Shown here: positions 18,908 to 27,731 of the stretch, in pieces
How positions within the stretch are numbered: the stretch's first letter is position 1
Layout of the letters: each line of letters starts with the position of its first letter
NCBI RefSeq assembly: GCF_900106755.1
Contig: NZ_FNNN01000002.1
Coordinates: 62,001 to 126,000 of the forward strand
Source of the DNA: Bacteroides faecis MAJ27
Lineage (GTDB): Bacteria > Bacteroidota > Bacteroidia > Bacteroidales > Bacteroidaceae
Length of the DNA: 64,000 bases
Direction: 5' to 3'
Program-made: the position numbers and the translations under genes
Notes under the pieces: model-generated
The model's input: the letters and a program-made list of their open reading frames with translations, nothing else
Told to the model about the DNA's origin: nothing
The model's database searches: none

Positions 18908-18948
18908 GCAAACGTACATAAAAATATTTGATTTATATGTACGTTTGC
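18908..18948. promoter_or_regulatory. 41-bp palindrome with two mirrored -7 boxes between jetA and DUF6078
   Basis: GCAAACGTACATA (18908-18920) is exactly repeated in inverted form at 18936-18948, and the pairing extends inward with one mismatch to 18925/18931, leaving a five-base centre. Each arm contains TACGTTTG, a TAnnTTTG box, pointing outwards: one towards jetA, one towards the DUF6078 gene. A second plus-strand box, TACATTTG, lies at 18972-18979. The palindrome may be an operator that controls both directions. Confidence 0.6.
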
Positions 18949-19033
18949 TTCTCATTCTTGAAAGAAAGCCTTACATTTGTAGGGAATACAAAACTTGTAT
19001 CCCTTGCTATCATAAATAAAACAAAGTATACTA

Positions 19034-19468
19034 ATGAAAGAAGAACCCGACAGCCTGTCTGTCCCTTACAATTTTGCCCGTTGCTTCAACGACCAATGCC
19101 CACAAGCTTCCAAATGCCTACGCCACATAGCTGCACAAAATAACGGAGCCGACTATCTTTATATCACCAACGTTAATCCGGCACGCTATCCTGCAGACGG
19201 GAATCAATGCGAATGTTTTAAAACGGCTGTAAAAGTCCATGTAACATGGGGACTTAAACGATTGCTTGACAGGATTCCTTATGAAGATGCAGTCAGTATC
19301 CGATCACAGTTGGTCAGACACTATGGGAAAACAGGATATTACCGGCTCTATCGTGGAGAACGAGGCCTTATGCCCAAAGATCAAGCTTATATAAAACAAT
19401 TGTTTCGTAATAAAGGAATAAAAGAAGAACCCACTTACCAACGCTACACAGAAGAATATATATGGTAA
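19034..19468 (+). CDS. DUF6078-family protein
   Basis: This 144-residue protein has a Cys-rich N-terminus (YNFARCFNDQCPQASKCLRH) that may bind metal, and a basic, Tyr-rich C-terminal half (VRHYGKTGYYRLYRGERGLMP). These match the Bacteroidetes DUF6078 family as I remember it; function is unknown. It reads divergently from the jet operon and ends immediately before the left inverted repeat of the VirE unit. No signal peptide is present. Confidence 0.78.
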   Translation: MKEEPDSLSVPYNFARCFNDQCPQASKCLRHIAAQNNGADYLYITNVNPARYPADGNQCECFKTAVKVHVTWGLKRLLDRIPYEDAVSIRSQLVRHYGKTGYYRLYRGERGLMPKDQAYIKQLFRNKGIKEEPTYQRYTEEYIW

Positions 19469-19473
19469 GTTGC

Positions 19474-19572
19474 TGTCATCTGTCACCCCAAAGGACATAA
19501 CAGGTTAATTATCAACGAATCAGCCCGTGACAGCAGGAGGTGATTGCATTGTGACGGCACTCTTGCCGTCAC
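19474..19572. repeat. Left 99-base imperfect inverted repeat of the VirE unit
   Basis: The arm consists of an outer motif TGTCATCTGTCACC (19474-19487), a 39-base spacer, and an inner 46-base block (19527-19572) starting GTGACAGCAGG and ending in a perfect 12-bp hairpin (ATTGTGACGGCA, loop CTCT, at 19548-19575). The reverse complement recurs at 22192-22290: the outer 14 bases are identical, the inner block matches 37 of 46, and the spacer length is the same. The hairpin could also act as a terminator between the two convergent genes. Confidence 0.75.
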
Positions 19573-19649
19573 AATCAACTACAGCCAAGTATCTTTGCAA
19601 TATCACATGAGGTTATATCGCCAGACCACACTTACGGTACTTGTTCCCG

Positions 19650-21740
19650 CTACCCGGTCACTAACTTGACGACATGGTAAAGCGTACCGCTACGTACATG
19701 CTTGGAGGGGATTTCCTGCTTTTTCAGTATTCTTCCAAATGAATTAACCCTTTTAACGGACATCGGTATCGAACTATTTCTCTGAATATCCTCCATAATC
19801 TCCGCCGGAGACAACCACTCCCCTTCTTCAGGCTGTGCAGCACGAAAATAACGGAAAAACAACTGTTCTTCCGGAGGAACCTGCTCAAATTCACGATTGT
19901 TTTCCATCATAATCTTTTCATCCTCCTGATCGAACCAATAGCGTTCGCCATGTTCCAATTCATACATGGCTTGCGCGTAAAGCTGCTCATAATCTATCGG
20001 ACGATTCGTGTCAATCACTCCCGTCACTTCGATACAGATAAAACGACGGCTACCGGAAGGATCGGTCAACAGGTCTTTTTGATTACTCGTAGCGATAAAT
20101 GAAGCATACCGCCGCATTTCGAGCACGGCACTGGCATGAGGTTTCCGCATATTTACCACAGGCTTTTGCAGAATATGTTTCAAGAAGCCTTGTTGTGTCG
20201 AACTGACCTGATCAAACTCATCAATATTGATGAGCGCAAAACGATTGAGATAAAGTTCCGCATCTTTCTTTCGCGAGAAATCAATGCTGTCAGTATAATA
20301 GGAACGTTCCGAAGGCGGCATTATACTCCGGCAGAAGGTAGATTTTCGCGTCCCTTGCGCCCCGACCAGCAATGGCGAAACACTGTTCGCGTATTTCTTA
20401 TCATACCCTCTCCAATGAGAAACCATATTGAGAAACCAGCGGTGAAACAAGTCTGTCCAATACGGATTCCGGCAAGGCACAGTGGCTGCCAGTTCACGGA
20501 TACGGTCTTTACCGTCCCATCCGGGAAGTCGATAAAGAAAATCCTCCAACGGATTGAATACAGGCACGCGATTTGAATAGATATAACGACTGATGTCTCT
20601 GTCCCACAACGGAATACCCTCCATTTGTGCATCCAGAGCAATGCTGTTCAGCGCCCGTTTGTCGAGAGGATTGAAACGAAAACGAAAAGAAAGCCTTTCC
20701 CGATATTCCACCTCGGCGATTTGTGTGTTATAGCGAAATTCATAACGGCGTTTCATGAATTCTTCGGTCTGCAAGGCCAACTGCTGCTCTTTGCTCAAAC
20801 TGATATTCTTGCCGAAACCTTTACATTCGAGATATACGTTGCCAATCATCTCCCGGATCAGCACTTCCTGTTTATACATATAGAAATGAAAAACGGTACG
20901 TTTCACGACTTCTTCCTGAGGCAATCCCGAAGCAAAACAATTTCTGGCCAATTGTACGACCAATGGTTGCCATTTATCTTCCCGCAACTGGAGGCCTGCT
21001 TCGCTAAGATCTGTATAAACTTTCCGAAAAGCAGCTTCGAAAAGCATCAAAAAGGCATTTTCCGCATCATATCCCGGCACGGCACGAGTCAACGGAGACT
21101 TCTCCGCCTGCACTGCCTCCCGAAAAGTCGTTTCTTCGGGCATCGCTGTCGGCTGCGAGAGATAAAATTGCACGGAATTCGGACGATACATAATATCCGG
21201 ATCATAAGATAATCGCGAATATTGCTCCAAAGTCGGCTCTTTGGGAAGTATATCGAACGGGATTTGGGGCTGATAACATTTCACGGCCAGCCGATAGGCG
21301 TGAGCGTGAAACAGTTCCGCCTCTTCCCGTGTCTTGGGCAGTGAGTTATCCGGACGGGTAAAGGTGGTCCATATCTTCACCGTTTTTCCACTCGAACCCA
21401 TAAAAGCACAGCGGGTCTGCGGTTGTTCACTCGCTTTTTGTTTCACCAGAGCTATCTCCGATTTATTGGACAGGGGACCGACAGTCAGTTCAACAATGCC
21501 ATTGTACGCTTTCATCTGCTTCTGCCCGTTTACTTTTCTAAATTCTGCGGCAGGAATTATCTCAGGAAGCTTGTCGGCAAACATACACCGATCATCAGGA
21601 AGCATATACTTTAATCCTTCCCTGAAAATGGAAACCGGGCGGGATTTTATTTCTGTTTTTACTTTGTTTACCAGTTTTTCAAGATCCATTACGCTGAGCG
21701 CTGTTGCATCTCCATTTCTACGGAATTGGGTAATTTTCAT
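19650..21740 (-). CDS. BT4734/VirE-type primase-helicase
   Basis: The 696-residue protein has a BT4734-like N-terminal domain (about 40-160), a linker, and a VirE/VapE-type P-loop ATPase: LLVGAQGTRKSTF (Walker A), INIDEFD (Walker B), ATSNQKDLL (sensor-like) and SRRFICIEV. A C-terminal winged-helix region follows (SFGRILKKQEIPSKHV). Such proteins are replicative primase-helicases of mobile elements. In Bacteroides they often occur alone near accessory loci. Here the gene stands between two inverted repeats with a palindrome array 200-350 bases upstream of its start. No integrase is adjacent. A replication-like role is inferred. Confidence 0.88.
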   Translation of the reverse strand: MKITQFRRNGDATALSVMDLEKLVNKVKTEIKSRPVSIFREGLKYMLPDDRCMFADKLPEIIPAAEFRKVNGQKQMKAYNGIVELTVGPLSNKSEIALVKQKASEQPQTRCAFMGSSGKTVKIWTTFTRPDNSLPKTREEAELFHAHAYRLAVKCYQPQIPFDILPKEPTLEQYSRLSYDPDIMYRPNSVQFYLSQPTAMPEETTFREAVQAEKSPLTRAVPGYDAENAFLMLFEAAFRKVYTDLSEAGLQLREDKWQPLVVQLARNCFASGLPQEEVVKRTVFHFYMYKQEVLIREMIGNVYLECKGFGKNISLSKEQQLALQTEEFMKRRYEFRYNTQIAEVEYRERLSFRFRFNPLDKRALNSIALDAQMEGIPLWDRDISRYIYSNRVPVFNPLEDFLYRLPGWDGKDRIRELAATVPCRNPYWTDLFHRWFLNMVSHWRGYDKKYANSVSPLLVGAQGTRKSTFCRSIMPPSERSYYTDSIDFSRKKDAELYLNRFALINIDEFDQVSSTQQGFLKHILQKPVVNMRKPHASAVLEMRRYASFIATSNQKDLLTDPSGSRRFICIEVTGVIDTNRPIDYEQLYAQAMYELEHGERYWFDQEDEKIMMENNREFEQVPPEEQLFFRYFRAAQPEEGEWLSPAEIMEDIQRNSSIPMSVKRVNSFGRILKKQEIPSKHVRSGTLYHVVKLVTG

Positions 21741-21944
21741 TTATATAATAATAGGTTGTTTGTGTCAGCGTCTTCGTGTCGTTGAGACTGCTAAATTACT
21801 CATTATATCCGAGACCGACAAGAAAAAACGAAAGTTTAATATACAACCGACTTTTTAGTCAGCCTCATAGAAAAGAGAAGACACCAAAGAAGCAACCTAA
21901 GCCGGAGCATGATAGGATAAGACAACTAAATTAGTTCCCTCACC

Positions 21945-22094
21945 TTGAAACCATAGTTTCAGCGAAGAGAAACCATAGTTTCAACAGTGAGAAACCATAG
22001 TTCCAAAGGCTTGAAACTTTAGTTCCAACAGCTTGGAATCATTAGTTTCAAGCGTTTGGAACTATGGTTTCAAGCATTTGGAACTTTAGTTTCA
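21945..22094. repeat. Array A: seven 17-base palindromic units, 22-bp period
   Basis: Seven units of the type TTGAAACnnTAGTTTCA start at 21945, 21967, 21989, 22011, 22033, 22056 and 22078. Each is an imperfect palindrome of 17 bases (one has 18) followed by a five-base spacer (GCGAA, ACAGT, AAGGC, ACAGC, AGCGT, AGCAT). A degenerate half unit precedes at 21931-21939. The 22-base period keeps all units on one face of the helix and resembles iterons of Rep-controlled origins. It lies upstream of the VirE gene and inside its flanking inverted repeats. Confidence 0.85.
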
Positions 22095-22191
22095 AACTGC
22101 AAAACAAACTGTTTCTTACAGTAGAAAAGATAGTTACACACCGTGATGAAATCAACGACTTCAAAACATAACCCGAATCACCAATACAAGG

Positions 22192-22290
22192 GTGACAGCA
22201 TAATTGCCATCACAGTGCTGTCACCTACTGCTGTCACATCATTAAGTATTTATAATCTGATAGTTATAGTAAAATCGGTGACAGATGACA
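22192..22290. repeat. Right 99-base imperfect inverted repeat of the VirE unit
   Basis: The inner block (22192-22237, GTGACAGCATAATTGCC...) and the outer motif GGTGACAGATGACA (22277-22290) are separated by 39 bases. Together they mirror the left arm at 19474-19572 in sequence, order and spacing. Additional GTGAC half-sites make the inner block self-complementary. Confidence 0.75.
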
Positions 22291-22602
22291 AATATATTCT
22301 TCTTTTTAATTTATAGGGAGTGATAGACAGACGGATTCAAATTTCACTGATATCTAGCTGTCAAACTTGAATGCTCCATATCTCTTTTTGCTAAAAGGTA
22401 AGAACTTTACCATACCAAGCCAACAAGGATACCAAAAATCTTATACGAATGATTCATTTCAGACCGTTCACTTATTCGATGACGGGAAGTATCAGGATTT
22501 CCTTGATTGGTTTTGCCCTATCATTTTCCTCCAATCTCCAACACAATCTTTCAAAGAACAGTCCGCCTATGCCGACATAGCATCTCGACGAACAGCCTCT
22601 TT
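22291..22602. other. Intergenic, no gene recognised
   Basis: The interval contains plus-strand open frames but none with a credible start, composition or family. I see no repeat beyond the inverted repeat ending at 22290. Confidence 0.5.
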
Positions 22603-22947
22603 TCAGTTATCCCTGCCGCAACATTTCTTATATTTCTTTCCGCTCCCACAAGGGCAAGGATCATTCCGCCCGATTTTCGTTCCGGAGAATGTATCATAAA
22701 ACATACCATCAACCATTGTTTGCATTTCAGGAGTGATATCCATGCCTGCTGCTTTCATCGCTGGTCCGGCAACGATACGAGGAAGAGTTTTCACCGATTC
22801 ACCCCTACCAAGTAAAGCAGATGCTTCGGTGGACGGGTGACCTTTCAAGAACCAACAGAGACAATAATTACAATAGTTTACAGCTATTCCAACCACTTCC
22901 TGAAGTTCTTGCATAGAACGAACCTTCGTGTCTTGTTTTACCGACAA
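22603..22947 (-). CDS. SEC-C motif zinc protein
   Basis: The 114-residue protein ends with a SEC-C zinc motif ([16 protein letters not shown]), the metal-binding tail known from SecA and YchJ/YecA proteins. The N-terminal 80 residues contain additional cysteines (NYCNYCLCW) and no recognised domain. SEC-C tails bind zinc and can contact the ribosome or SecB. It is a single gene, divergent from the beta-lactamase promoter. Function is unknown. Confidence 0.8.
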   Translation of the reverse strand: MSVKQDTKVRSMQELQEVVGIAVNYCNYCLCWFLKGHPSTEASALLGRGESVKTLPRIVAGPAMKAAGMDITPEMQTMVDGMFYDTFSGTKIGRNDPCPCGSGKKYKKCCGRDN

Positions 22948-22991
22948 AAATAGATAATTCTTAATATAGGATTACTATTTACGGGTAAGGA

Positions 22992-23022
22992 TTTGCTGAT
23001 AAAATTAGTATTTATATCTTTG
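22992..23022 (+). promoter_or_regulatory. Consensus promoter of the beta-lactamase gene
   Basis: TTTG (22992-22995), 19 bases, then TATCTTTG (23015-23022): a full match to the Bacteroides -33/-7 consensus, giving a leader of about 40 bases. Confidence 0.75.
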
Positions 23023-23067
23023 TGACTCTTAAGACCCAAATACAAACCAATTAATGAAAAAATTAGT

Positions 23068-23949
23068 ATGCGCTCATTCATCCTGCTTCTCTGTCTGATT
23101 CCCACTATTATCTGTGCACAGAATTTTTCTCTTGAGGACCAACTCAAACAAGCTATCAAAGGCAAAAAAGCTGAAATCGGCATTGCCGTTATTATCGATG
23201 GAAAAGATACGGTAACTGTCAACAATGACATTCATTATCCATTGATGAGTGTGTTCAAATTTCATCAGGCGTTGGCATTGGCTGATTATATGGGAAAGCA
23301 GCAACAGTCATTGAACTTTGAACTGACCATAAAGAAAGAGGACTTAAAACCCGATACTTACAGCCCGCTACGGGACAGTTTCCCACAGGGAGGATTCAAT
23401 ATAGACATTGCGGATTTATTGAAATACACCCTGCAACAAAGTGACAACAATGCTTGTGATATTCTGTTTCAGTATCAGGGAGGAGTAGATGCGGTAAACC
23501 AGTACATCCATTCTTTAGGCGTTACCGACTGCGCCATTGTCTGCACAGAAAACGAAATGCATCAGGACGAAAGTCTGTGTTATCAAAACTGGACTACGCC
23601 TCTGGCTGCCGCCAGACTCTTGGAAATATTCCGTAAAGAAGCACTATTCCCGCAAGAATACAAAGACTTCATCTATCAGACCATGACAGAATGCCAGACC
23701 GGACAAGACCGACTGGTTGCCCCATTGCTGGACAAAAAAGTAACAATCGGCCACAAGACAGGAACAGGCGACCGGAATGACAAAGGACAACAGGTAGCCT
23801 GCAATGATATCGGCTTCGTCCTCCTGCCCGACGGACACGTTTACAGCATAGCCGTTTTCGTGAAAGACTCTGCGGAAAACAATCAGGAAAACAGTAAGAT
23901 TATCGCGGACATTTCCCGCATAGTCTATGAATATATAATATTAAAATAG
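23068..23949 (+). CDS. Class A beta-lactamase (Bacteroides-type, subclass A2-like)
   Basis: The 293-residue protein has a signal peptide (MRSFILLLCLIPTIICA-Q) and all class A active-site elements: S61-V-F-K64, S125-D-N127, an omega loop with E161/E163, and K230-T-G232. The overall pattern (SVFKFH, QSDNNACD, GHKTGTGDRN) is that of the CblA/CepA/CfxA group, which are periplasmic cephalosporinases. It has its own consensus promoter. The VOC-GNAT-GNAT gene follows two bases after the stop and is likely co-transcribed. The exact substrate profile cannot be told from sequence. Confidence 0.93.
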   Translation: MRSFILLLCLIPTIICAQNFSLEDQLKQAIKGKKAEIGIAVIIDGKDTVTVNNDIHYPLMSVFKFHQALALADYMGKQQQSLNFELTIKKEDLKPDTYSPLRDSFPQGGFNIDIADLLKYTLQQSDNNACDILFQYQGGVDAVNQYIHSLGVTDCAIVCTENEMHQDESLCYQNWTTPLAAARLLEIFRKEALFPQEYKDFIYQTMTECQTGQDRLVAPLLDKKVTIGHKTGTGDRNDKGQQVACNDIGFVLLPDGHVYSIAVFVKDSAENNQENSKIIADISRIVYEYIILK

Positions 23950-23951
23950 GC

Positions 23952-25325
23952 ATGAAACTACATCATATCGCTATCTGGACTTTTCGTCTGGAAGAATTAA
24001 AAGATTTCTATGTCCGTTTTCTGGGTGGAACGAGTAATGAAAAATACATCAATCCGAAGAAGGGATTCGAGTCCTATTTCGTCTCTTTCGGAGAAGGGCC
24101 TTCTCTGGAATTGATGAGCCGGACAGACGTACAGAATACTCCGATAGAAGAGAACCGTCTTGGGCTGACGCATCTTGCCTTCACCTTTCCCAACCGGGAA
24201 GAGGTGCTTCGCTTCACAGAACAAATGCGTTCCGAGGGATACCCCATAGCAGGCGAGCCACGTACTTCGGGAGATGGTTATTTCGAAAGTGTAGTTCTTG
24301 ATCCTGACGGTAACCGGATAGAATGCGTATGCCCCCCGCAGGCAGACGAACCACAGGATGATTGTTCGTTTGAAACGGAACGCTTACTCATCCGGCCTTT
24401 CCGGGAAAATGATGCAGAAACATTCTTCGCTTGTTGCCAGAATCCGAATCTGGGCAATAATGCCGGATGGGCTCCCCATAAATCGATAGAAGAATCGCGT
24501 GAAATCCTTCAGAATGTGTTTATCGGTCAGGAGGATATCTGGGCTATAACACTGAAAGACACCCGACAGCTCATCGGCTCCATCGGCATCGTCCCCGACC
24601 CGAAGCGGGAGAACCCGCAAGTACGTATGCTGGGATACTGGCTCGACGAGGCTCACTGGGGAAAAGGATATATGACGGAAGCGGTACAAGCTGTGCTTAA
24701 CTATGGTTTCAACGAACTTCAGCTCAGCCTCATCACCGCCAACTGTTATCCGCACAACAAGCGGTCTCAGCAAGTATTGGAACGCAACGGCTTTATCTGT
24801 GAAGGCGTACTGCATCAGGCGGAACTTACTTACAACGGAAATATATACGATCACCTGTGCTATTATCTGCCTAATATATGCCGACCGGCTCCGGAAGACT
24901 ACGACGAGATTCTGCAAGTATGGGAGGATTCCGTACGCCATACGCATCACTTCCTCACGGAAGAGCATATCCAATTCTACAAACCATTGGTACGCAACCA
25001 CTACTTATCGGCTGTAGAACTGTATATCATCCGCAATACCAATGGAAAGATTGTCGCCTTTATGGGACTGAGCGACGAACTTATCGAAATGCTGTTCGTA
25101 AGCCCCGGCGAACAGGGAAAAGGATATGGCAGACGATTGCTGGAATACGCCACCCGGAGAAAACAGATGAATAAAGTAGACGTAAACGAGCAGAACGACA
25201 AAGCGCTCGGATTTTATCTCCGCATGGGATTCCGGATCATAGGCCGAGATGAAACAGACGGTATGGGCAAGCCTTATCCGATTCTCCATCTGCAACTGCC
25301 GGAAGCAGAGAACGGCAACAAGTAA
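23952..25325 (+). CDS. VOC - GNAT - GNAT triple-domain fusion
   Basis: The 457-residue protein joins three enzyme-like modules. Residues 1-128 form a glyoxalase/VOC domain (LHHIAIWTFRLEELKDFY, and DPDGNRIECV at the end). Residues ~138-305 form a RimJ/RimL-type GNAT (TERLLIRPFREND, and WGKGYMTEAV for acetyl-CoA binding). Residues ~310-450 form a second GNAT (GEQGKGYGRRLLEYA). VOC domains cover fosfomycin and bleomycin resistance proteins and many isomerases; GNATs acetylate small molecules or proteins. It starts two bases after the beta-lactamase stop, so it may belong to a resistance operon. The substrates are unknown. Confidence 0.88.
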   Translation: MKLHHIAIWTFRLEELKDFYVRFLGGTSNEKYINPKKGFESYFVSFGEGPSLELMSRTDVQNTPIEENRLGLTHLAFTFPNREEVLRFTEQMRSEGYPIAGEPRTSGDGYFESVVLDPDGNRIECVCPPQADEPQDDCSFETERLLIRPFRENDAETFFACCQNPNLGNNAGWAPHKSIEESREILQNVFIGQEDIWAITLKDTRQLIGSIGIVPDPKRENPQVRMLGYWLDEAHWGKGYMTEAVQAVLNYGFNELQLSLITANCYPHNKRSQQVLERNGFICEGVLHQAELTYNGNIYDHLCYYLPNICRPAPEDYDEILQVWEDSVRHTHHFLTEEHIQFYKPLVRNHYLSAVELYIIRNTNGKIVAFMGLSDELIEMLFVSPGEQGKGYGRRLLEYATRRKQMNKVDVNEQNDKALGFYLRMGFRIIGRDETDGMGKPYPILHLQLPEAENGNK

Positions 25326-25359
25326 AAACAACTCATTCCCCCCAAAAAACGAAAGCCAT

Positions 25360-25884
25360 ATGAACCTGCGTGCAAGACTATCCGAACGTGTACACATCGA
25401 GAATATCAGAGAGATACTTCATTACATACAAGACGACGAACGCCTCAGAGAAGAAATCTACCGGCTGATATATGATGAGGACAGCATCGTCTCTTACCAG
25501 GCACTGTGGGTTTGTACCCATTTCTCGAAACCGGAAGTAGAATGGCTGAGCGGGAAACAAAATGAATTGATTGACGCAGCGCTTACCTGCCCGCATTCAG
25601 GAAAACGAAGAATGCTCCTGAACCTGCTATGTCAGCAACCGCTAGCCGACCCTCCACGGGTGGACTTGCTGGATTTCTGCATAGAGCGTATGGTATCCCG
25701 GCAGGAACCGCCCGGAGTGCAGTCACTTTGCATCAAACTTGCCTACCAACTGACCCGTTCCATCCCGGAGCTTCAACAAGAATTGCGCACAATGCTGGAA
25801 ATCATGGAACCCGAATTACTGGTTCCCGCTATCCGCTCTGTGCGCAAAAATACGTTGAAGGCAATCAAGGCAAAGAAAAACTAA
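25360..25884 (+). CDS. HEAT-like helical hypothetical protein
   Basis: The 174-residue protein is all-helical with a repeat-like pattern (YRLIYDEDSIVSYQALWVCTHF, then later LLNLLCQQP), as in HEAT-repeat proteins. I do not assign a family. I chose the ATG at 25360 because the longer frame from 25249 overlaps the preceding gene. It lies 34 bases after the triple-fusion gene and probably shares its transcript. It overlaps the convergent peptidase gene by four bases at its end. Confidence 0.75.
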   Translation: MNLRARLSERVHIENIREILHYIQDDERLREEIYRLIYDEDSIVSYQALWVCTHFSKPEVEWLSGKQNELIDAALTCPHSGKRRMLLNLLCQQPLADPPRVDLLDFCIERMVSRQEPPGVQSLCIKLAYQLTRSIPELQQELRTMLEIMEPELLVPAIRSVRKNTLKAIKAKKN

Positions 25885-27425
25885 TAATTCTTCATCAGTT
25901 CCTTAAAATACCATTGCATCTTCCCGAAATTCTCAAGGGATATATACTCATTTTCGTTATGTATCGTACGCTGCTCGTACTGGTTCAGACAAATAGGCAA
26001 GAAACGGTAGATGTCATCGCTCACCGTCTGATATTTGTAGGAATCGGTACCCCCGATCGTAATATAAGAGGTAACGATAGCTGCGGGATATATTTTTGCC
26101 ATCTCTTCCTTGATAATCCCGAAACCTCTAACGTTTTCAGGAGAAATGCTTGAAGGCTCACGTTCCGATACCACATGGATGGCAACATCATAGCCTTCAC
26201 ACAACTTCTTCACATGCTCTATCACCCCGGCAACCGATTCACCGGGCAAAATGCGGAAGTTTACAGTAACCTCAGCTTCCGAAGCCAATACATTGGCCGC
26301 ATCGCTGCCTTTAGCCATCGTGATGGCGGTTGTGGTGCGTACCAGCGCATTGGAGGCGGGAGATTTTTCCATAGTCTTCAGCAGCAACGGTTCGAGCAGC
26401 CATTGATTGGCTATCGCCATCCGCGAAAAGAATCCCATTTCCCCTCCTACATTATCGAAAAATGCAGCTATGGGAGAAATGATTTCTGCCGGGAACTGGT
26501 TGTCGTTCAGCTTCTCTATGATTTCTGCAGCATACACCAGAGAACTCTTTGAAGGTGGCATCGAAGAATGACCTCCCATCCCTTTTATCGTAAGGCGCAA
26601 GGTCAGAAAGCCTTTTTCTCCCACTCCCACCAATGCCAACGGTTCTTGTATGGATTCTATTGCCGAACCGGGAGCTGCAATGATGCCTCCTTCGTCATAA
26701 ACCGCACTGAAGCGCAGCCCTTTCTGCTTAAAATAACCGGCTATTTTGAAAGCTCCCTGACGTCCGCTCACTTCCTCGTCTTGCCCGAAAGCAAACCAGA
26801 TATCTCTTTCCGGTTGGAAGCCTTCGTCTATCAGGTTATCCGCTCCCTCCATCAGCGAGAAGAGCATACATTTCATGTCAAGTGTTCCACGACCGTATAT
26901 GCGTCCGCCTGCAACAGCTCCCGAGAAGGGAGGATAATCCCACTTCTCCGAATAAGTCCCGATGGGAGGCAACGGTTTGTCGTGAAACCGGAAAACCGTA
27001 TCTGCAACAGTCGCCGTAGACGGATCATATCCGACTACCGGAACCACATCGTAATGGGACAAGAATAATATCGGTTTCAGATCACTGTTCCTGCCTTTCC
27101 AATGAAACACCAGCCCATATGTATTAATGGTATCTGCATCCATCACCCTATATACCTCCGGATAAGAATCGGCCAGGTACTTCATAAATTCATCGAAAGG
27201 CTTGAAATCAGTCTCTTCATACACTTCATTACTGATTGTCGGGATTCGTATTCCTCCGACAAAACGACGCACGGATTGCTCCGAAGGAGCTGTGTTCACC
27301 AATTCTTTATCATCCACATTCCTGGTCACTTTACCAAACTTATAGGTTACGGTCCGTACTACCAAAACCAGAATAAGTATAAGCAACAGGATGAATAAAG
27401 CTGCTAAAATCTTTTTCATTTTCAT
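25881..27425 (-). CDS. M20-family metallopeptidase (CPS1/PM20D1-like)
   Basis: The 514-residue protein has an N-terminal signal anchor (KILAALFILLLILILVLVV) and the M20 metal motifs LSHYDVVPV, GRGTLDMK and FGQDEEVSG, with a dimerisation lid between. The closest pattern is the Gly-X carboxypeptidase CPS1/PM20D1 group, which cleaves dipeptides or N-acyl amino acids. It would act at the periplasmic face of the inner membrane. A minus-strand TATCTTTG box at 27633-27626 would give a ~190-base leader. The next gene upstream is divergent. Confidence 0.9.
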   Translation of the reverse strand: MKMKKILAALFILLLILILVLVVRTVTYKFGKVTRNVDDKELVNTAPSEQSVRRFVGGIRIPTISNEVYEETDFKPFDEFMKYLADSYPEVYRVMDADTINTYGLVFHWKGRNSDLKPILFLSHYDVVPVVGYDPSTATVADTVFRFHDKPLPPIGTYSEKWDYPPFSGAVAGGRIYGRGTLDMKCMLFSLMEGADNLIDEGFQPERDIWFAFGQDEEVSGRQGAFKIAGYFKQKGLRFSAVYDEGGIIAAPGSAIESIQEPLALVGVGEKGFLTLRLTIKGMGGHSSMPPSKSSLVYAAEIIEKLNDNQFPAEIISPIAAFFDNVGGEMGFFSRMAIANQWLLEPLLLKTMEKSPASNALVRTTTAITMAKGSDAANVLASEAEVTVNFRILPGESVAGVIEHVKKLCEGYDVAIHVVSEREPSSISPENVRGFGIIKEEMAKIYPAAIVTSYITIGGTDSYKYQTVSDDIYRFLPICLNQYEQRTIHNENEYISLENFGKMQWYFKELMKNY

Positions 27426-27731
27426 ATCTCAACGTTTTATAATATTCATCCGCATCACAGTATATTCAGATGGAATATATGGGAAATGCCTGTCACGGAA
27501 ATCTGTATACCAATACAGAACGTAAAAAAGCAACGAGTCTATTTATGATCTGATTGCCTGCCGGTCCCAGTCTCTGAATAATCCTCTGCCCCTGCGAAAG
27601 GAATACATACAGGATAGCGGGCATGCAAAGATACCTTATTCAATATCCGTATATATGTAAAACATAAATGGAATCTTATTGTTCTGATACCAAAGTAACT
27701 TATCATAAACCCTTAACTGAAAATTATAATT
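27426..27731. other. Divergent intergenic region
   Basis: This ~300-base interval lies between the divergent M20 peptidase and amide hydrolase genes. It contains a minus-strand TATCTTTG box (27633-27626). I see no small gene or strong hairpin. Confidence 0.5.

Noticed and set aside
19548..19575. Perfect 12-bp hairpin as an ordinary terminator only
   Set aside because: It can act as a terminator, but its sequence is part of the 99-base arm repeated at 22.2 kb, so a terminator alone does not explain it.
21945..22094. CRISPR array
   Set aside because: Units are palindromic and 17 bases long with five-base spacers; no cas genes are present and the spacers are too short.
22367..22699. Plus-strand ORF upstream of the SEC-C gene
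   Set aside because: Its 3' part is antisense to the SEC-C coding sequence and the 5' part has no recognisable features.
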